Source: Synechococcaceae cyanobacterium (GTDB lineage: Bacteria; Cyanobacteriota; Cyanobacteriia; PCC-6307; Cyanobiaceae). From it: 64,000 nucleotides of DNA. The position numbers were made by a program, and so were the translations under genes. The stretch spans positions 1 to 64,000 of the forward strand of contig CANCJV010000014.1 of the NCBI GenBank assembly GCA_947378425.1, given 5' to 3'. Position 1 is the stretch's first letter. Every line of letters begins with the position of its first letter. Positions 17,140-25,818 of the stretch are shown here, in pieces. The notes under the pieces are model-generated. The model was given only the letters and a program-made list of their open reading frames with translations. It was not told the DNA's origin and ran no database searches.

Positions 17140-19086
17140 TCAGGCATCAGCCGCGTCGGACGGTGTGGTGAAGCGCTCGGCCCCCTGGGCGGGGCTGCCG
17201 CAGCGGTCCGCCAGGGGGATGGCCAGCTCCTGCAGCCGTTGCAGCAGTTGGGTCAACAGGGCGGCCTTGGCGGCGTTCTGCTGGCCGCTGCGGCAGATCA
17301 GCAGCAGGCTGACCGTGATCCCATCGGGGCTCACCGCCGTGATACCCCGCAGTTCCGGTGGTTCGAGCATCAGGCTGCCCCAGAGGGGATCGGCGCCGAA
17401 CCGGGCCGTTTCCGCTGCCAGCAGGGCAAGCACGTCGGCAAGCTGGCGCACCGCGTGGGACAGCACCAGCTGAACTTCCACCCCGGAGCGCAGTTTGGTC
17501 TGATTCACCACCCTGCCGCAATCGCTGTTCTGAAGCACCACCACCCGTTGATCCAGGCAGCGCAGCTCGGTGCTGAGCACCCCCACATCCACCACCGTGC
17601 CGCTGAAGCCCTGGATCTCGACGCTGTCGCCGATGGCATAGCGATCGTCGAAGAGCAGCACCAGTCCGGAGACGAAATCCCGCAGCAGCCCCTGGAACAC
17701 GATCGCCAGGGCACCCAGCAGGGCGCCACTGGCCAGCAGGGCGCTGCCGGAGAGCTCCGCCACCCCAGGCAGTTCGCCGATGATCCACAGCCCCACCACA
17801 CTGAGCGCCAGCAGGTCAATCAGGCGCCGGAACACCAGCCTCAGGCTGAGAAAGCGTTGATCGCGGCGGGCCCTCCTGGCCGGCGGCACGTCGACATTGC
17901 TGGCCCACTGCCGCAATAAAAGCACCGCCAGGGCCTTCAGGGCGGTGGCCAGGATCCAGCCGAGCAGCAGCTTGGCGGCGATGCCCCAGGGCTGGAACAG
18001 CAGATCCAGGGCCCGCGGCACCTGGCCGGGAATCGTGAACAGGGCCACCCCGGCCATGGCGAACAACAGGGTCAGCACGGCCGCCATCAGGGCGCGGCAG
18101 AGCGCCTGCAGGCTGTGCAGTCCCAGGTTCTGGAGGCGTGTGCGCCGGTCCACCGGCCAGCGCTCCTCCAGCCGCAGCAGCTGCCGGCGGCCACAGCGCC
18201 AGAGCAGCAGCACCAGCGCGATGGCGATGGCCAGCCCCAGCTCCAGCCGGATCGCCAGGTTGAACCGCCGCTGCAGGTTTTCCGGGCGCATCAGCTGGCG
18301 GGCGAAGCGCAGCCGCCGTTGCAGCAGGCTGCGCCAGCGCTCCGCCAGTTGCTCCCGGCCCAGGCCGTTGAGCCGCACGTCCTCATCGGTGATCGTGAGC
18401 AAGGGCAGGGGCTGGGCCCGTCCGTTCATCCTGGCCACCAGCCGAGCCGGCCCGTCGCCGTCCTGCACCACCTCGACTTTCAGGGCTCCCGGATCGCCCA
18501 GCAGTCCCAGGCTGTCGCCGTCGCAGGCCCGTTCGCGGCCGTGGAGGAAGACCTGTTCCAGGAAGGTTTCGGCCAGAGTTTCGCCGCCACTGCAGATCTG
18601 GTGTCGCTGGTACAGCAGGGCCAGGTTGCCCTCGATCACCTGGGCGCGGGTGCTGGCATCGGGACCCCGGCCGTCAGCCGCCACCGTGGGTGTGGCCACC
18701 GTCAGCACGGGCACCCCCAGGATGTGCACCTTGCCCAGCTGGAAGCTGCCGGCTCCGCCGCCACTGCTGTAGCCGGTGTGGGGGGCACCTGCCGCCGTGC
18801 CGTTGGTGTCGGCGGAAGATCCCATGGACACCGTGGCGCCATCGGCCCAGGCGGCCTTCAGGCCCGGGCCGCTCAGCAGGGCCAGCAGCGCCAGCGCCAG
18901 CAGGCCCGACAGCCAGCGTCGCCCTCTCCGCGGCCGAAGCCTGTGCCCCCCTTGCCGCTCTGGGGCGCGGGGCGTCCCGCTTCGGCGATGGGGCCCGGAC
19001 TGGCGAACGGGCTCGGGCTGCCGGCCGCTGCGGCCCGGGGTACTCCCGTTGGACTGGAGTCGAAGATCGGGACGTCGCAGGCTCAT
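17140..19086 (-). CDS. MscS-family mechanosensitive ion channel with long N-terminal extension
   Basis: A 648-residue inner-membrane protein. The N-terminus has about 55 basic residues, then a signal/anchor (WLSGLLALALLALLSGPGLKAAWA), an extracytoplasmic region of about 170 residues, five or more helices (from about residue 278), and the MscS core: GALLGALAIVFQGLLRDFVSGLVLLFDDRYAIGDSVEIQGFSGTVVDVGVLSTEL. The pore helix Gly/Ala pattern and the following beta domain (VVVLQNSD) are clear. It would release solutes at hypo-osmotic shock. Its start overlaps the 3' end of the Fur-family gene, so the pair is one transcript. Confidence 0.9.
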   Translation of the reverse strand: MSLRRPDLRLQSNGSTPGRSGRQPEPVRQSGPHRRSGTPRAPERQGGHRLRPRRGRRWLSGLLALALLALLSGPGLKAAWADGATVSMGSSADTNGTAAGAPHTGYSSGGGAGSFQLGKVHILGVPVLTVATPTVAADGRGPDASTRAQVIEGNLALLYQRHQICSGGETLAETFLEQVFLHGRERACDGDSLGLLGDPGALKVEVVQDGDGPARLVARMNGRAQPLPLLTITDEDVRLNGLGREQLAERWRSLLQRRLRFARQLMRPENLQRRFNLAIRLELGLAIAIALVLLLWRCGRRQLLRLEERWPVDRRTRLQNLGLHSLQALCRALMAAVLTLLFAMAGVALFTIPGQVPRALDLLFQPWGIAAKLLLGWILATALKALAVLLLRQWASNVDVPPARRARRDQRFLSLRLVFRRLIDLLALSVVGLWIIGELPGVAELSGSALLASGALLGALAIVFQGLLRDFVSGLVLLFDDRYAIGDSVEIQGFSGTVVDVGVLSTELRCLDQRVVVLQNSDCGRVVNQTKLRSGVEVQLVLSHAVRQLADVLALLAAETARFGADPLWGSLMLEPPELRGITAVSPDGITVSLLLICRSGQQNAAKAALLTQLLQRLQELAIPLADRCGSPAQGAERFTTPSDAADA

Positions 19087-19499
19087 GGTTCGGGCTGGCT
19101 TGCCTGACGTTCGCGGCAGTCGCTGCAGAGGCCGAAGAACTCCAGGGTGTGGAACAGGGGCAGGAAGCCGGTCAGGTCGGCGGCGTGGAGGTGCAGGTCG
19201 TGCACCGGGCAGTGGGAGAGCCGCAGGGTGCTGCCGCAGTCGACGCAGGTGAGGTGGTGCTCGTCGCGCTCGCTGGGGGCGAACAGGGCTTCGCCACTGG
19301 GCAGATGGCGGCAGCGCACCAGCCCCTTCTGCTGCAGCTGGCGCAGATGGCGATAGACCGTGGCCAGGCCCATGGCTCCAGCTCCGCCCCGCAGGCGCGC
19401 ATGCAGCTCCTGGCCCGAGAGCTCCTGCTCGGCGGCGCGTAACTCCGCCAGCAGCAGCTCCTGGCGGGCGGTCAGGCGGGGGGCGGCGCTCAGGGGCAT
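19083..19499 (-). CDS. Fur-family metalloregulator
   Basis: A 138-residue winged-helix repressor of the Fur/Zur/PerR family. The DNA-binding part is RLTARQELLLAELRAAEQELSGQELHARLRGGAGAMGLATVYRHLRQLQQKGLV. The metal part has the regulatory His run DEHHLTCVDCG, HDLHLHAADL and a C-terminal CSDC, so both structural CxxC pairs are present. The pattern fits Zur best, which in cyanobacteria represses znuABC; a candidate Zur-like palindrome lies before znuA in this window. It is upstream of and overlapping the MscS gene by 4 bp. Confidence 0.9.
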   Translation of the reverse strand: MPLSAAPRLTARQELLLAELRAAEQELSGQELHARLRGGAGAMGLATVYRHLRQLQQKGLVRCRHLPSGEALFAPSERDEHHLTCVDCGSTLRLSHCPVHDLHLHAADLTGFLPLFHTLEFFGLCSDCRERQASQPEP

Positions 19500-19559
19500 G
19501 GCGGCATTTCGCTGTCCGGTTCTACCCCGCCGGCCGCGGCAGTGATCGGCGCCGCGAGC

Positions 19560-20174
19560 TCAGGGCGCTTCCCAGAGGCCAGCGCGGTCGGGTTGCTCCT
19601 CGCTGCTGTCGCCGTAGGCGGCGGCAGGTTCGTCGTAGGAGGTTTCCCTGTAGGGAGTTTCGGGCCAGGCGTCATCGGGGTAGCCATCGCCGAGGGTCTC
19701 GGCGGCGGTTCCGCTGAACCAGGCGGGGATGGCCGTGAAACTGGCGGCGTTCTTCTCGTTCTCGCGGGCCTCGACGCGAAAACAGCAGCTGCGCCCCCCC
19801 TCGCGGGCCTGCAGCAGCTCGTTGGCCCAGCCCCAGACCAGCTCGGCACTAGCCTCCATGCCCACGTTGGTCATCACCCTCAGATCGAGGGCCCCCTGGT
19901 CATGCAGGGCCTGCCAGGTGGTCAGCAGCGGATCGTCGGCGTTGGCCAGGAAGGTGTGATCGAACTGGTCCGCCAGGCGCTGCTGCAACGGCCTGAGGCT
20001 GGAGAAATCGACCACGAAGCCGTGTTGATCAAGGCTGCGGGCCTGGAACCAGAAGTGGAAACTGCGGCTGTAACCATGCACGAAGCGGCAATGCCCGGCA
20101 TGACGCCACTGGCGATGGGTGCAGGGGAAGCCGCTGAAGGACTTGCTGCAGGTGTAGGCCGCTGGTGTGGACAT
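19560..20174 (-). CDS. 6-carboxytetrahydropterin synthase/PTPS-like protein
   Basis: A 204-residue protein with a T-fold of the QueD/PTPS superfamily over its first 130 residues: SKSFSGFPCTHRQWRHAGHCRFVHGYSRSFHFWF, VVDFSSLRPLQQRLADQFDHTFL and TNVGMEASAELVWGW. In standard QueD the zinc site uses HxH; here the motif is HGY, as in a subgroup annotated 6-carboxytetrahydropterin synthase without proven activity. The C-terminus adds a roughly 45-residue acidic, Tyr/Pro-rich tail that ends LWEAP. It would act in queuosine or another pterin pathway, but this is uncertain. The start is the ATG at 20174. Confidence 0.85.
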   Translation of the reverse strand: MSTPAAYTCSKSFSGFPCTHRQWRHAGHCRFVHGYSRSFHFWFQARSLDQHGFVVDFSSLRPLQQRLADQFDHTFLANADDPLLTTWQALHDQGALDLRVMTNVGMEASAELVWGWANELLQAREGGRSCCFRVEARENEKNAASFTAIPAWFSGTAAETLGDGYPDDAWPETPYRETSYDEPAAAYGDSSEEQPDRAGLWEAP

Positions 20175-20269
20175 GATGAAGGGCACTGGGGCCATCATCC
20201 CAGTCTGCTGCGGCAGCGGCTGGAGCCGGCTGCTCCCCTCGGTAGCGTGGGGCCAGTGGCCGCCATGCC

Positions 20270-20989
20270 GTGAATGAGAGCCCCAGCGGCCCCGATCCGG
20301 GTGCTCCCGCCTGGATCGATGACCTGCGCTGGAATGAGGCCGGTCTGATTCCGGCCGTGGCCCAGGACTGGCTTGACGGCGCGGTGCTGATGGTGGCCTG
20401 GATGAATCGCCAGGCCCTCGAGAGCAGCCTGCGCAGCGGTGAGGTGCACTACTGGAGCCGCTCCCGCCAGGAGCTGTGGCACAAGGGGGCGACCAGCGGC
20501 CACATCCAGAAGTTGCGCGGTCTGCGCTACGACTGCGATGCCGACGTGCTGCTGCTGACGATCGAGCAACAGGGCGACGTGGCCTGCCACACCGGCGCCC
20601 GCAGTTGCTTCTTCGGCGAGGGACACCCTGGGCGAGAGGCCGGAGCCGAGCTGGACCAGGCCGTCGCTGGCGGCCCCTCAGCCCAGCCGCCACCGGCCGA
20701 TGTCTGCACCGAACTGGCGCGGGTGATCGAGGGGCGCCGCGATCAGCCCGAACCGGGCAGCTACACGAACCGCCTGCTGGAGGGCGGCGATAACCGCATC
20801 CTCAAGAAGATCGGCGAGGAGTCGGCCGAGTTCGTGATGGCCTGCAAGGACGACAACGCCGCTGAAATTGCCGGCGAGGCCGCCGACATCGTCTTTCATC
20901 TGCAGGTGGCCCTGGCCCATCACGGCGTGCCCTGGCGCCGGGTGCAGGAGGTGCTGGCCCAGCGCCGCGGCGCCCCGCGCCGGCCGTAG
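20270..20989 (+). CDS. hisIE: phosphoribosyl-AMP cyclohydrolase / phosphoribosyl-ATP diphosphatase
   Basis: Bifunctional HisIE of 239 residues for steps 2 and 3 of histidine synthesis. The HisI part (residues 1-125) has GAVLMVAWMNRQAL, EVHYWSRSRQELWHKGATSGH, and the zinc/magnesium DCDADVLLL with CHTGARSCFF. The HisE part (about 140-239) has YTNRLLEGGDNRILKKIGEESAEFVMACKDDN and EAADIVFHL. The start is a GTG at 20270, the only start near the domain boundary. A small membrane protein follows on the same strand. Confidence 0.96.
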   Translation: MNESPSGPDPGAPAWIDDLRWNEAGLIPAVAQDWLDGAVLMVAWMNRQALESSLRSGEVHYWSRSRQELWHKGATSGHIQKLRGLRYDCDADVLLLTIEQQGDVACHTGARSCFFGEGHPGREAGAELDQAVAGGPSAQPPPADVCTELARVIEGRRDQPEPGSYTNRLLEGGDNRILKKIGEESAEFVMACKDDNAAEIAGEAADIVFHLQVALAHHGVPWRRVQEVLAQRRGAPRRP

Positions 20990-21018
20990 GCGGCCGCCAT
21001 GGCGGCGATGGCAGCAAC

Positions 21019-21399
21019 ATGGAGGCGAAAGCCGGGGAACGAATGAGCGCTGCGATCCACCTGGCCATCAGCCGTCGCCTCGCCGATGGCCAGCGCCGAC
21101 GCTGGCTCTGGGCCTTCGGCTCGGCCCTTCCCCTGCTGGGATTGCCCCTGCTGGCGGCCCATGCCATCAGCCGCCGCACCCTGATTCCGCCGATCTTCGG
21201 CCTCACCTCCCTGGGAGTGCTGGCCTTCATCCCGGCCACCTTTGTGGTGATCCAGCCGGGCATGCTGAAATCCCTCAACAACCAGGGAGCCCAGCCCCTG
21301 GTGGTGCTCCTGGCCATCACCGGCTTTGCCTGCGGCCACAAGCTCGGCCAGGACAAGGCGGCCCTGGACGGGCGTCACTGGCTCGCCCTGGATCGCTGA
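21019..21399 (+). CDS. small membrane protein, unknown
   Basis: A 126-residue protein with a basic N-terminus and three predicted helices (RWLWAFGSALPLLGLPLLA, IFGLTSLGVLAFIPATFVVI and PLVVLLAITGFACGHKLG). An alternative start at 21043 (MSAAIHLAISRRLADG) removes a short leader. No conserved domain is recognised. It follows hisIE after 29 bp and may share its transcript. Confidence 0.65.
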   Translation: MEAKAGERMSAAIHLAISRRLADGQRRRWLWAFGSALPLLGLPLLAAHAISRRTLIPPIFGLTSLGVLAFIPATFVVIQPGMLKSLNNQGAQPLVVLLAITGFACGHKLGQDKAALDGRHWLALDR

Positions 21400-21635
21400 A
21401 GACTGCTCCGCACTGGCGGGCTTGTCAGGCAGCGGCGGCACTGAAAGCAACCGGCGCCAGGTTGGACGGGGCCCTTCGTGAGGGCCGCTGACTCACAGGA
21501 GCGACGGTCTTTGCTTCTGTGGATGAGGCACGCTTCCGCTCACTTCGCTGGATCACCGGCTCTGTCCCTGAGCCAGCGGCCCGGCTCAACGGCACCAGCG
21601 ATGGCTTGCCCCAGTCCGGAACCAGGGGGTGGCGC

Positions 21636-22001
21636 TCACGGGTCCCGTTTGCTGCTCAGTCGCTTGGTGTGGCGGCAGATGGAGGCCAGACAGATGACGG
21701 TGAAGCCACCGGCCACATTGACGGCCTGGGCGGTGTGTTGGTCGGCGGTTTTGCCCTGGCTGCTCAGACCGGTCAATACCATGGCCGCACCGGCGACGTA
21801 GCCGATGATGGCGGTGATGCTGAAGTCCTGGAAGGGTGAATAGGGCTCCAGGCCCTTGGGCTGGCTGCTCAGGATGCGTTGGATTTCCTCATCCGTTGGC
21901 GGCCGCCGGGCTTCCGTACCGGCCGGCTCCAGCTCCGCCGTCAGCGAAGGGGGCGGCGGCGGCGGAGGTGGAGGCGTGGGAAACGCCATGGGCGCTGGCA
22001 C
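21636..22001 (-). CDS. hypothetical membrane protein with Pro-rich N-terminus
   Basis: A 121-residue protein. Residues 9-18 are a run of ten prolines after a Thr, then an acidic stretch TDEEIQRILSSQPKGLEPYS, and two membrane segments (FSITAIIGYVAGAAMVLTGLSS and AVNVAGGFTVICLASIC). No family is recognised. The poly-proline run is unusual, and the protein has no obvious operon partner. Confidence 0.6.
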   Translation of the reverse strand: MPAPMAFPTPPPPPPPPPSLTAELEPAGTEARRPPTDEEIQRILSSQPKGLEPYSPFQDFSITAIIGYVAGAAMVLTGLSSQGKTADQHTAQAVNVAGGFTVICLASICRHTKRLSSKRDP

Positions 22002-22127
22002 GAGTGAACCAATGATGGACCAATCAGCTTCAAGCTGACCATCGTTCTCACTGAACCATCCCTGCTGCCGCGCATCCCTGACTTCAATCCTGGGCTAGTG
22101 CTTCAGCCAAGGACTCAACCCAGCATC

Positions 22128-23129
22128 TCAGCGATCAGGTCGGCCATCCGGGTTAGGCACGGGCCGGTAGAAGGCCAGCCCGATCACGCCGTGGCTTCCC
22201 TTGGCGTAGCCGGCCAGATCCAGACTGCGCATCACCCCCGAGCCGGAGGCGGCGTGGATGGCATTGATCTGGTGGCCATTGACTTCCACCAGACCCACAT
22301 CGCTCACATCCAGACCTGGCCGTTGCGTCACGAGGGCGAAAAGATCGGCGCTGCGCAGGGAAGGCAGGACCTGCCAGAGGCCCTTGAGGGGCACATAGGC
22401 CTGGTCCACGGCCTGGCTCTTCTCCAGGGTTGTGACGCAGTCCCTGCGATCGGCCTGTTGCCTCGCTGCGTCGGTTGCCGCCTGGCTGGACTGAACGCTC
22501 AGGGGGATCCGCCGGCTGGTGGCGCCGGGCAGAAAGGGGGTGAGGTTGACCAGGTAGCCCTGCTGCTGCGCCGCTTGGGCCCAGCGACTGAAAGCGTGAT
22601 GGCGTCGGCAGAAGGAGACCTGAGCACCGCTGTAGCGCAACTGGCGCACGTGATCGCTGAAGCGGTCCACCGCTTCGGTGCGGGTGCTCACCTGGCGGCT
22701 GTTCACCAGGGCCAGCAGGTTCTCGACGAAACGGAGTTGGTCGACGTGCTGGAGATCGAGCAGCAGGCGTTCGGTCGGCAGGTGATCCAGGGGGAAGGCT
22801 CGGTAGGGAAGGCCCAAGGAGCGGCGGGCCAGGGCAATCAGGGCCTGGTTCATCGGTGCGAGGGCCGTGTCGTCGATCGCCTGGGCCGCAAGGCGCCGGG
22901 TCTCGCCGATGTACAGGGGCAGATTGGGATCGATCCGCTCCGTGCTGCTCAGGCCCCCGGGTCGCAGGCCCGCAGGGGTCGCTCTGGGGCGCCGGGGCGC
23001 CGTCGCGGCCGGCTTGCTGCGGAACCGGCGGCCCAGATCAACCGGACTGGTGAGCCAACGCACGGCCTGGATGCCAGCCACGGCGACCAACAGCAGAGAA
23101 AGCCCCAGCACCAGCGTGGTCCTGCGCAT
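22128..23129 (-). CDS. DUF1460 (amidase-like) protein lacking the expected catalytic cysteine
   Basis: A 333-residue protein of the DUF1460 family, an NlpC/P60-like fold with N-acetylmuramoyl-L-alanine amidase activity in other bacteria. Features are an N-terminal anchor (LVLGLSLLLVAVAGIQA), LGLPYRAFPLD, HVDQLRFVENLLALV, and FCRRHHAFSRWAQAAQQQGYLVNLTPFLPG. In the family the second motif is normally xDCxTFVE, with the Cys as nucleophile; here that position is Gln. The catalytic His-type segment RRHHAFSRW is retained. It could be a pseudoenzyme. It is transcribed in the same direction as the SDR gene upstream. Confidence 0.75.
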   Translation of the reverse strand: MRRTTLVLGLSLLLVAVAGIQAVRWLTSPVDLGRRFRSKPAATAPRRPRATPAGLRPGGLSSTERIDPNLPLYIGETRRLAAQAIDDTALAPMNQALIALARRSLGLPYRAFPLDHLPTERLLLDLQHVDQLRFVENLLALVNSRQVSTRTEAVDRFSDHVRQLRYSGAQVSFCRRHHAFSRWAQAAQQQGYLVNLTPFLPGATSRRIPLSVQSSQAATDAARQQADRRDCVTTLEKSQAVDQAYVPLKGLWQVLPSLRSADLFALVTQRPGLDVSDVGLVEVNGHQINAIHAASGSGVMRSLDLAGYAKGSHGVIGLAFYRPVPNPDGRPDR

Positions 23130-23175
23130 CAGGGTGTGCCGCGGCGGCAGCGAGATTACCGGCAGATCCCCGCTT

Positions 23176-23835
23176 TCAGCTGGTCAGCCAGTCGGCCAGG
23201 GCGACGGGCGGTTGCTCCCGTCGGCTGGTGATCTCGATGATCCGCCCGATCGCTGCGGGGGTCTGCAGCGCATCGAGACAGACCCGGGCGACCAGGCGGC
23301 GGGGAATGCTGTCGCTCTCCTGTTGATCCGCATCGCTGAACACGATGCCTTCCGCCTCCAGGTTCTCCTCGCTCTCCTTCAGGCCGCCGGGCCTGATCAC
23401 GGTCCAGTCGAGGCCGCTGGCAGCCAGCCAGCGTTCGCCCAGGCCCTTCCAGACCAGGATCAGCCCGAACAGGTTGAGCGGATGCAGCAGTCGGCCACTG
23501 CACAGGGAGCTCACCAGCAGCACCCGCTTCACCCCGGCAGCCCTGGCTGCCTGCAGCTGGTGCCGGATCGCCAGGGCATCCACCTTCAGCGGCCCCAGCA
23601 GATCGATCGAGGGCCGGGCACCGGTGGCGATCACCAGGGCCTCGCAGCCCCGCAAGGCCTGTTGCAGGGTGGCGATGTCGCGGAGTTCCAGGCGCTCGAT
23701 GCGGGCACCGTCGAGACCCTCCGGTGCGATTGAGTCGGGCCGCAGGATTGCGGTCACCTCAAGGCCCCGGCTGATGGCCTCCTGGACCACGCGCCAGCCG
23801 GTCTTGCCGGAGGCGCCTGTCACGGCAATGCGCAT
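23176..23835 (-). CDS. NAD(P)-binding atypical SDR protein
   Basis: A 219-residue Rossmann protein of the extended atypical SDR/NmrA-like group. The dinucleotide loop is TGASGKTGWRV at the N-terminus. Downstream are LVIATGARPSIDL, AGVKRVLLVSSLCS and LDWTVIRPGGL, which are typical of chloroplast/cyanobacterial Ycf39-type or Tic62-type proteins. Function of this member is unknown. It is divergent from znuA with about 140 bp between starts, and the Zur-like box lies there. Confidence 0.85.
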   Translation of the reverse strand: MRIAVTGASGKTGWRVVQEAISRGLEVTAILRPDSIAPEGLDGARIERLELRDIATLQQALRGCEALVIATGARPSIDLLGPLKVDALAIRHQLQAARAAGVKRVLLVSSLCSGRLLHPLNLFGLILVWKGLGERWLAASGLDWTVIRPGGLKESEENLEAEGIVFSDADQQESDSIPRRLVARVCLDALQTPAAIGRIIEITSRREQPPVALADWLTS

Positions 23836-23935
23836 CGTCGGGCTTGGATGACAGAAGGAAGAACTGTATGCACTGCGTCCCCGTCAGCGCGCAGCACGAC
23901 CAGGTCGGGCCGGGTGCAGCAGGCCCGGCCGTATA

Positions 23936-23950
23936 GAATGAGAACCATTC
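23936..23950 (+). promoter_or_regulatory. candidate Fur/Zur operator upstream of znuA
   Basis: GAATGAGAACCATTC is a perfect 5-bp inverted repeat (GAATG and CATTC) around a 5-bp centre. It resembles half sites of Fur-type boxes and lies about 29 bp before the znuA start, within the spacer shared with the divergent SDR gene. A Fur-family regulator is encoded at 19083-19499. The assignment is an inference from position and symmetry. Confidence 0.5.
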
Positions 23951-23978
23951 CCATCGGCGAGCTGGCGGCGTCTGTTCC

Positions 23979-24989
23979 GTGGCGTTTCTGTCCTTGCCTG
24001 TTGATCCTGTGATCCCTGTTCCTCCGCGGGCTGAGCCGGGGCGGCCCCGGCGCCGGCTCCCGCTCCGGCTGTCGCAGCGAGTGATCGTCTCCTGGCTGGC
24101 GGCGCTGTCGCTGTTTGGTTGCGTCGCAGCTCCCCGCCCAGCAGCACTGCGCCCCGGTCATCAGCCCCTCAAGGTGATGGCCAGCGTGTTGCCGGTCACC
24201 CTGTTCACCCGGGCCGTGGCCGCTGGCTGTGCCCAGGTGGAGAGCCTGGTGCCGGTCAATCTCAGCCCCCACGACTGGCAGGCCACACCGGCTGACCTGG
24301 CCCGGCTCAGCCAGGCTGACGTGCTGGTGCTCAATGGCCTGGGACTCGAGAGCCATCTCGACAGGTTGGTGGAAGCCTCGGGCAACGTCAGCCTGCGGCG
24401 GATCGACACCAGTCGCGGTGTCGCCCCCCTCCCCAACTCTTCCCCGGCCGCTCACGCCGATCACGGCCCCCTCAATCCCCACATCTGGCTCGATCCCCAC
24501 CGGGCGGCCCGGCAGGTGGCCACGATCCGCGATGGTCTGATCGCGGCTGATCCGGCCTGCCGTTCCCGCTACCGGGCCAATGCCGCTGCCTTCCTGAGAG
24601 AGCTCGATCGGCTCGATCGGGATCTGGCCCGCCAGTTCGCGCCCCACGCCGGACAGCCGCTGTTGGCCTTCCATGCCATCGGCCCCTATTTCGCCCAGCG
24701 CTACCGCCTCAGGAGCGAGGCCCTGGTCGAGGATCCCGAGCAGAGTGCGTCGGCTGGGGATCTGGAGCGCTTCAGCCGCCTGGCCAGAACGAGTGGCGTC
24801 CGCGCCTTGGTGAGCGAACCCCAGGTTTCCAGCAAGGCTTTCCTGGCCCTGGCCCATGACCTGGGATTGCCCCTGGTGAGCCTGGATCCGCTCGAGATCG
24901 CCCCGGCCGATCCCAGCCTGTCATCGGCCTACTACCTGAGCACGATGCGCCGCAATGGCCAGCAGGTGCTCCAGGCCCTCCGGCGTTGA
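23979..24989 (+). CDS. znuA: zinc/manganese ABC transporter substrate-binding lipoprotein
   Basis: Periplasmic metal-binding protein, 336 residues. The N-terminus is basic, then SWLAALSLFGC, a lipobox. The metal ligands of cluster A-I proteins are present: His in PHDWQATP, His in NPHIWLDP, His in AFHAIGPYF, and Glu in VSEPQVS. There is a short His/Asp loop (AAHADHGPLNPH) but not the long His-rich loop of some ZnuA. The start is a GTG. It is the first gene of znuA-znuC-znuB. Confidence 0.93.
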   Translation: MAFLSLPVDPVIPVPPRAEPGRPRRRLPLRLSQRVIVSWLAALSLFGCVAAPRPAALRPGHQPLKVMASVLPVTLFTRAVAAGCAQVESLVPVNLSPHDWQATPADLARLSQADVLVLNGLGLESHLDRLVEASGNVSLRRIDTSRGVAPLPNSSPAAHADHGPLNPHIWLDPHRAARQVATIRDGLIAADPACRSRYRANAAAFLRELDRLDRDLARQFAPHAGQPLLAFHAIGPYFAQRYRLRSEALVEDPEQSASAGDLERFSRLARTSGVRALVSEPQVSSKAFLALAHDLGLPLVSLDPLEIAPADPSLSSAYYLSTMRRNGQQVLQALRR

Positions 24990-25035
24990 TGGCGTCCCGG
25001 GATGACGAGCGCCGATCCGTCGGTAGGGTGAAACC

Positions 25036-25818
25036 ATGGCGGAAATGATTCTCGAAGTCAGCCACCTCACCATCTGCCGTGAGGGCAGCACGGTCGTGGA
25101 CGACGTCAGTTTCAGTCTTGAGGCCGAATCGGATACGGCTCTGGTGGGCCCCAATGGGGCCGGCAAGAGCACCCTGGTGCAGGCGATTCTCGGGGTCTTG
25201 CCCCGCCGCAGCGGCCAGGTGAGGGTGCTGGGTCATGCCCTCGGAGCCCGGGGGCAGCTGCCGGCGGCCGTGCGCGATCAGGTGGCCTATCTGCCCCAGA
25301 GCATCGCCCTGCGCGGCCGCTTTCCGCTCAGTGTCGCCGAGTTCGTGGGCCTGGGCTGGGAGCGGGCCGGCCTGGCGCTGCCCTGGCGGGGCGGAAGGGC
25401 TCGCCGGGCTGCCGTGGCGCTCGCCCTGGCCAAGGTCGGCGGCGAGGCTCTGGCGGATCGGTTGATCAGCGATCTGTCCACCGGCCAGCTCAAGCGCGCT
25501 CTTCTGGCCTTCTGTGTCGTGCGGCCCAGGCGGCTGCTGGTGCTGGATGAAGCCCAGGCGGGCCTTGATGCCCAGGCGGCCGAGCAGTTCCACGGTCTGC
25601 TGTTCAACCTGCGCCGCAGTGAGGGCTGGACGATCCTGCAGGTCTCCCATGATCTGGACATGGTGCGCCGCACCTGCAGCGGCGTGCTCTGCCTCAACCG
25701 CAGCCTGCGCTGCTCCGGCAGTCCTGATCACGCCCTCAGCCCTGCTCAGCTCGAGCATCTCTATGGGCGTGGCTGGGTCTCTTATCACCACCATCATCCG
25801 GGCGCCAGCAGGGGCTGA
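25036..25818 (+). CDS. znuC: zinc ABC transporter ATP-binding protein
   Basis: A 260-residue ATPase of the metal-type ABC family. Walker A is GPNGAGKST, the Q-loop is YLPQSIALRG, the signature is LSTGQLKRALLA (S-T-G-Q in place of SGGQ), Walker B is LLVLDEAQAGLD, and the H-loop is QVSHDLDMV. The C-terminal YHHHHPG supplies a His cluster seen in metal transporter ATPases. It lies 46 bp after znuA and overlaps znuB by 1 bp. Confidence 0.93.
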   Translation: MAEMILEVSHLTICREGSTVVDDVSFSLEAESDTALVGPNGAGKSTLVQAILGVLPRRSGQVRVLGHALGARGQLPAAVRDQVAYLPQSIALRGRFPLSVAEFVGLGWERAGLALPWRGGRARRAAVALALAKVGGEALADRLISDLSTGQLKRALLAFCVVRPRRLLVLDEAQAGLDAQAAEQFHGLLFNLRRSEGWTILQVSHDLDMVRRTCSGVLCLNRSLRCSGSPDHALSPAQLEHLYGRGWVSYHHHHPGASRG

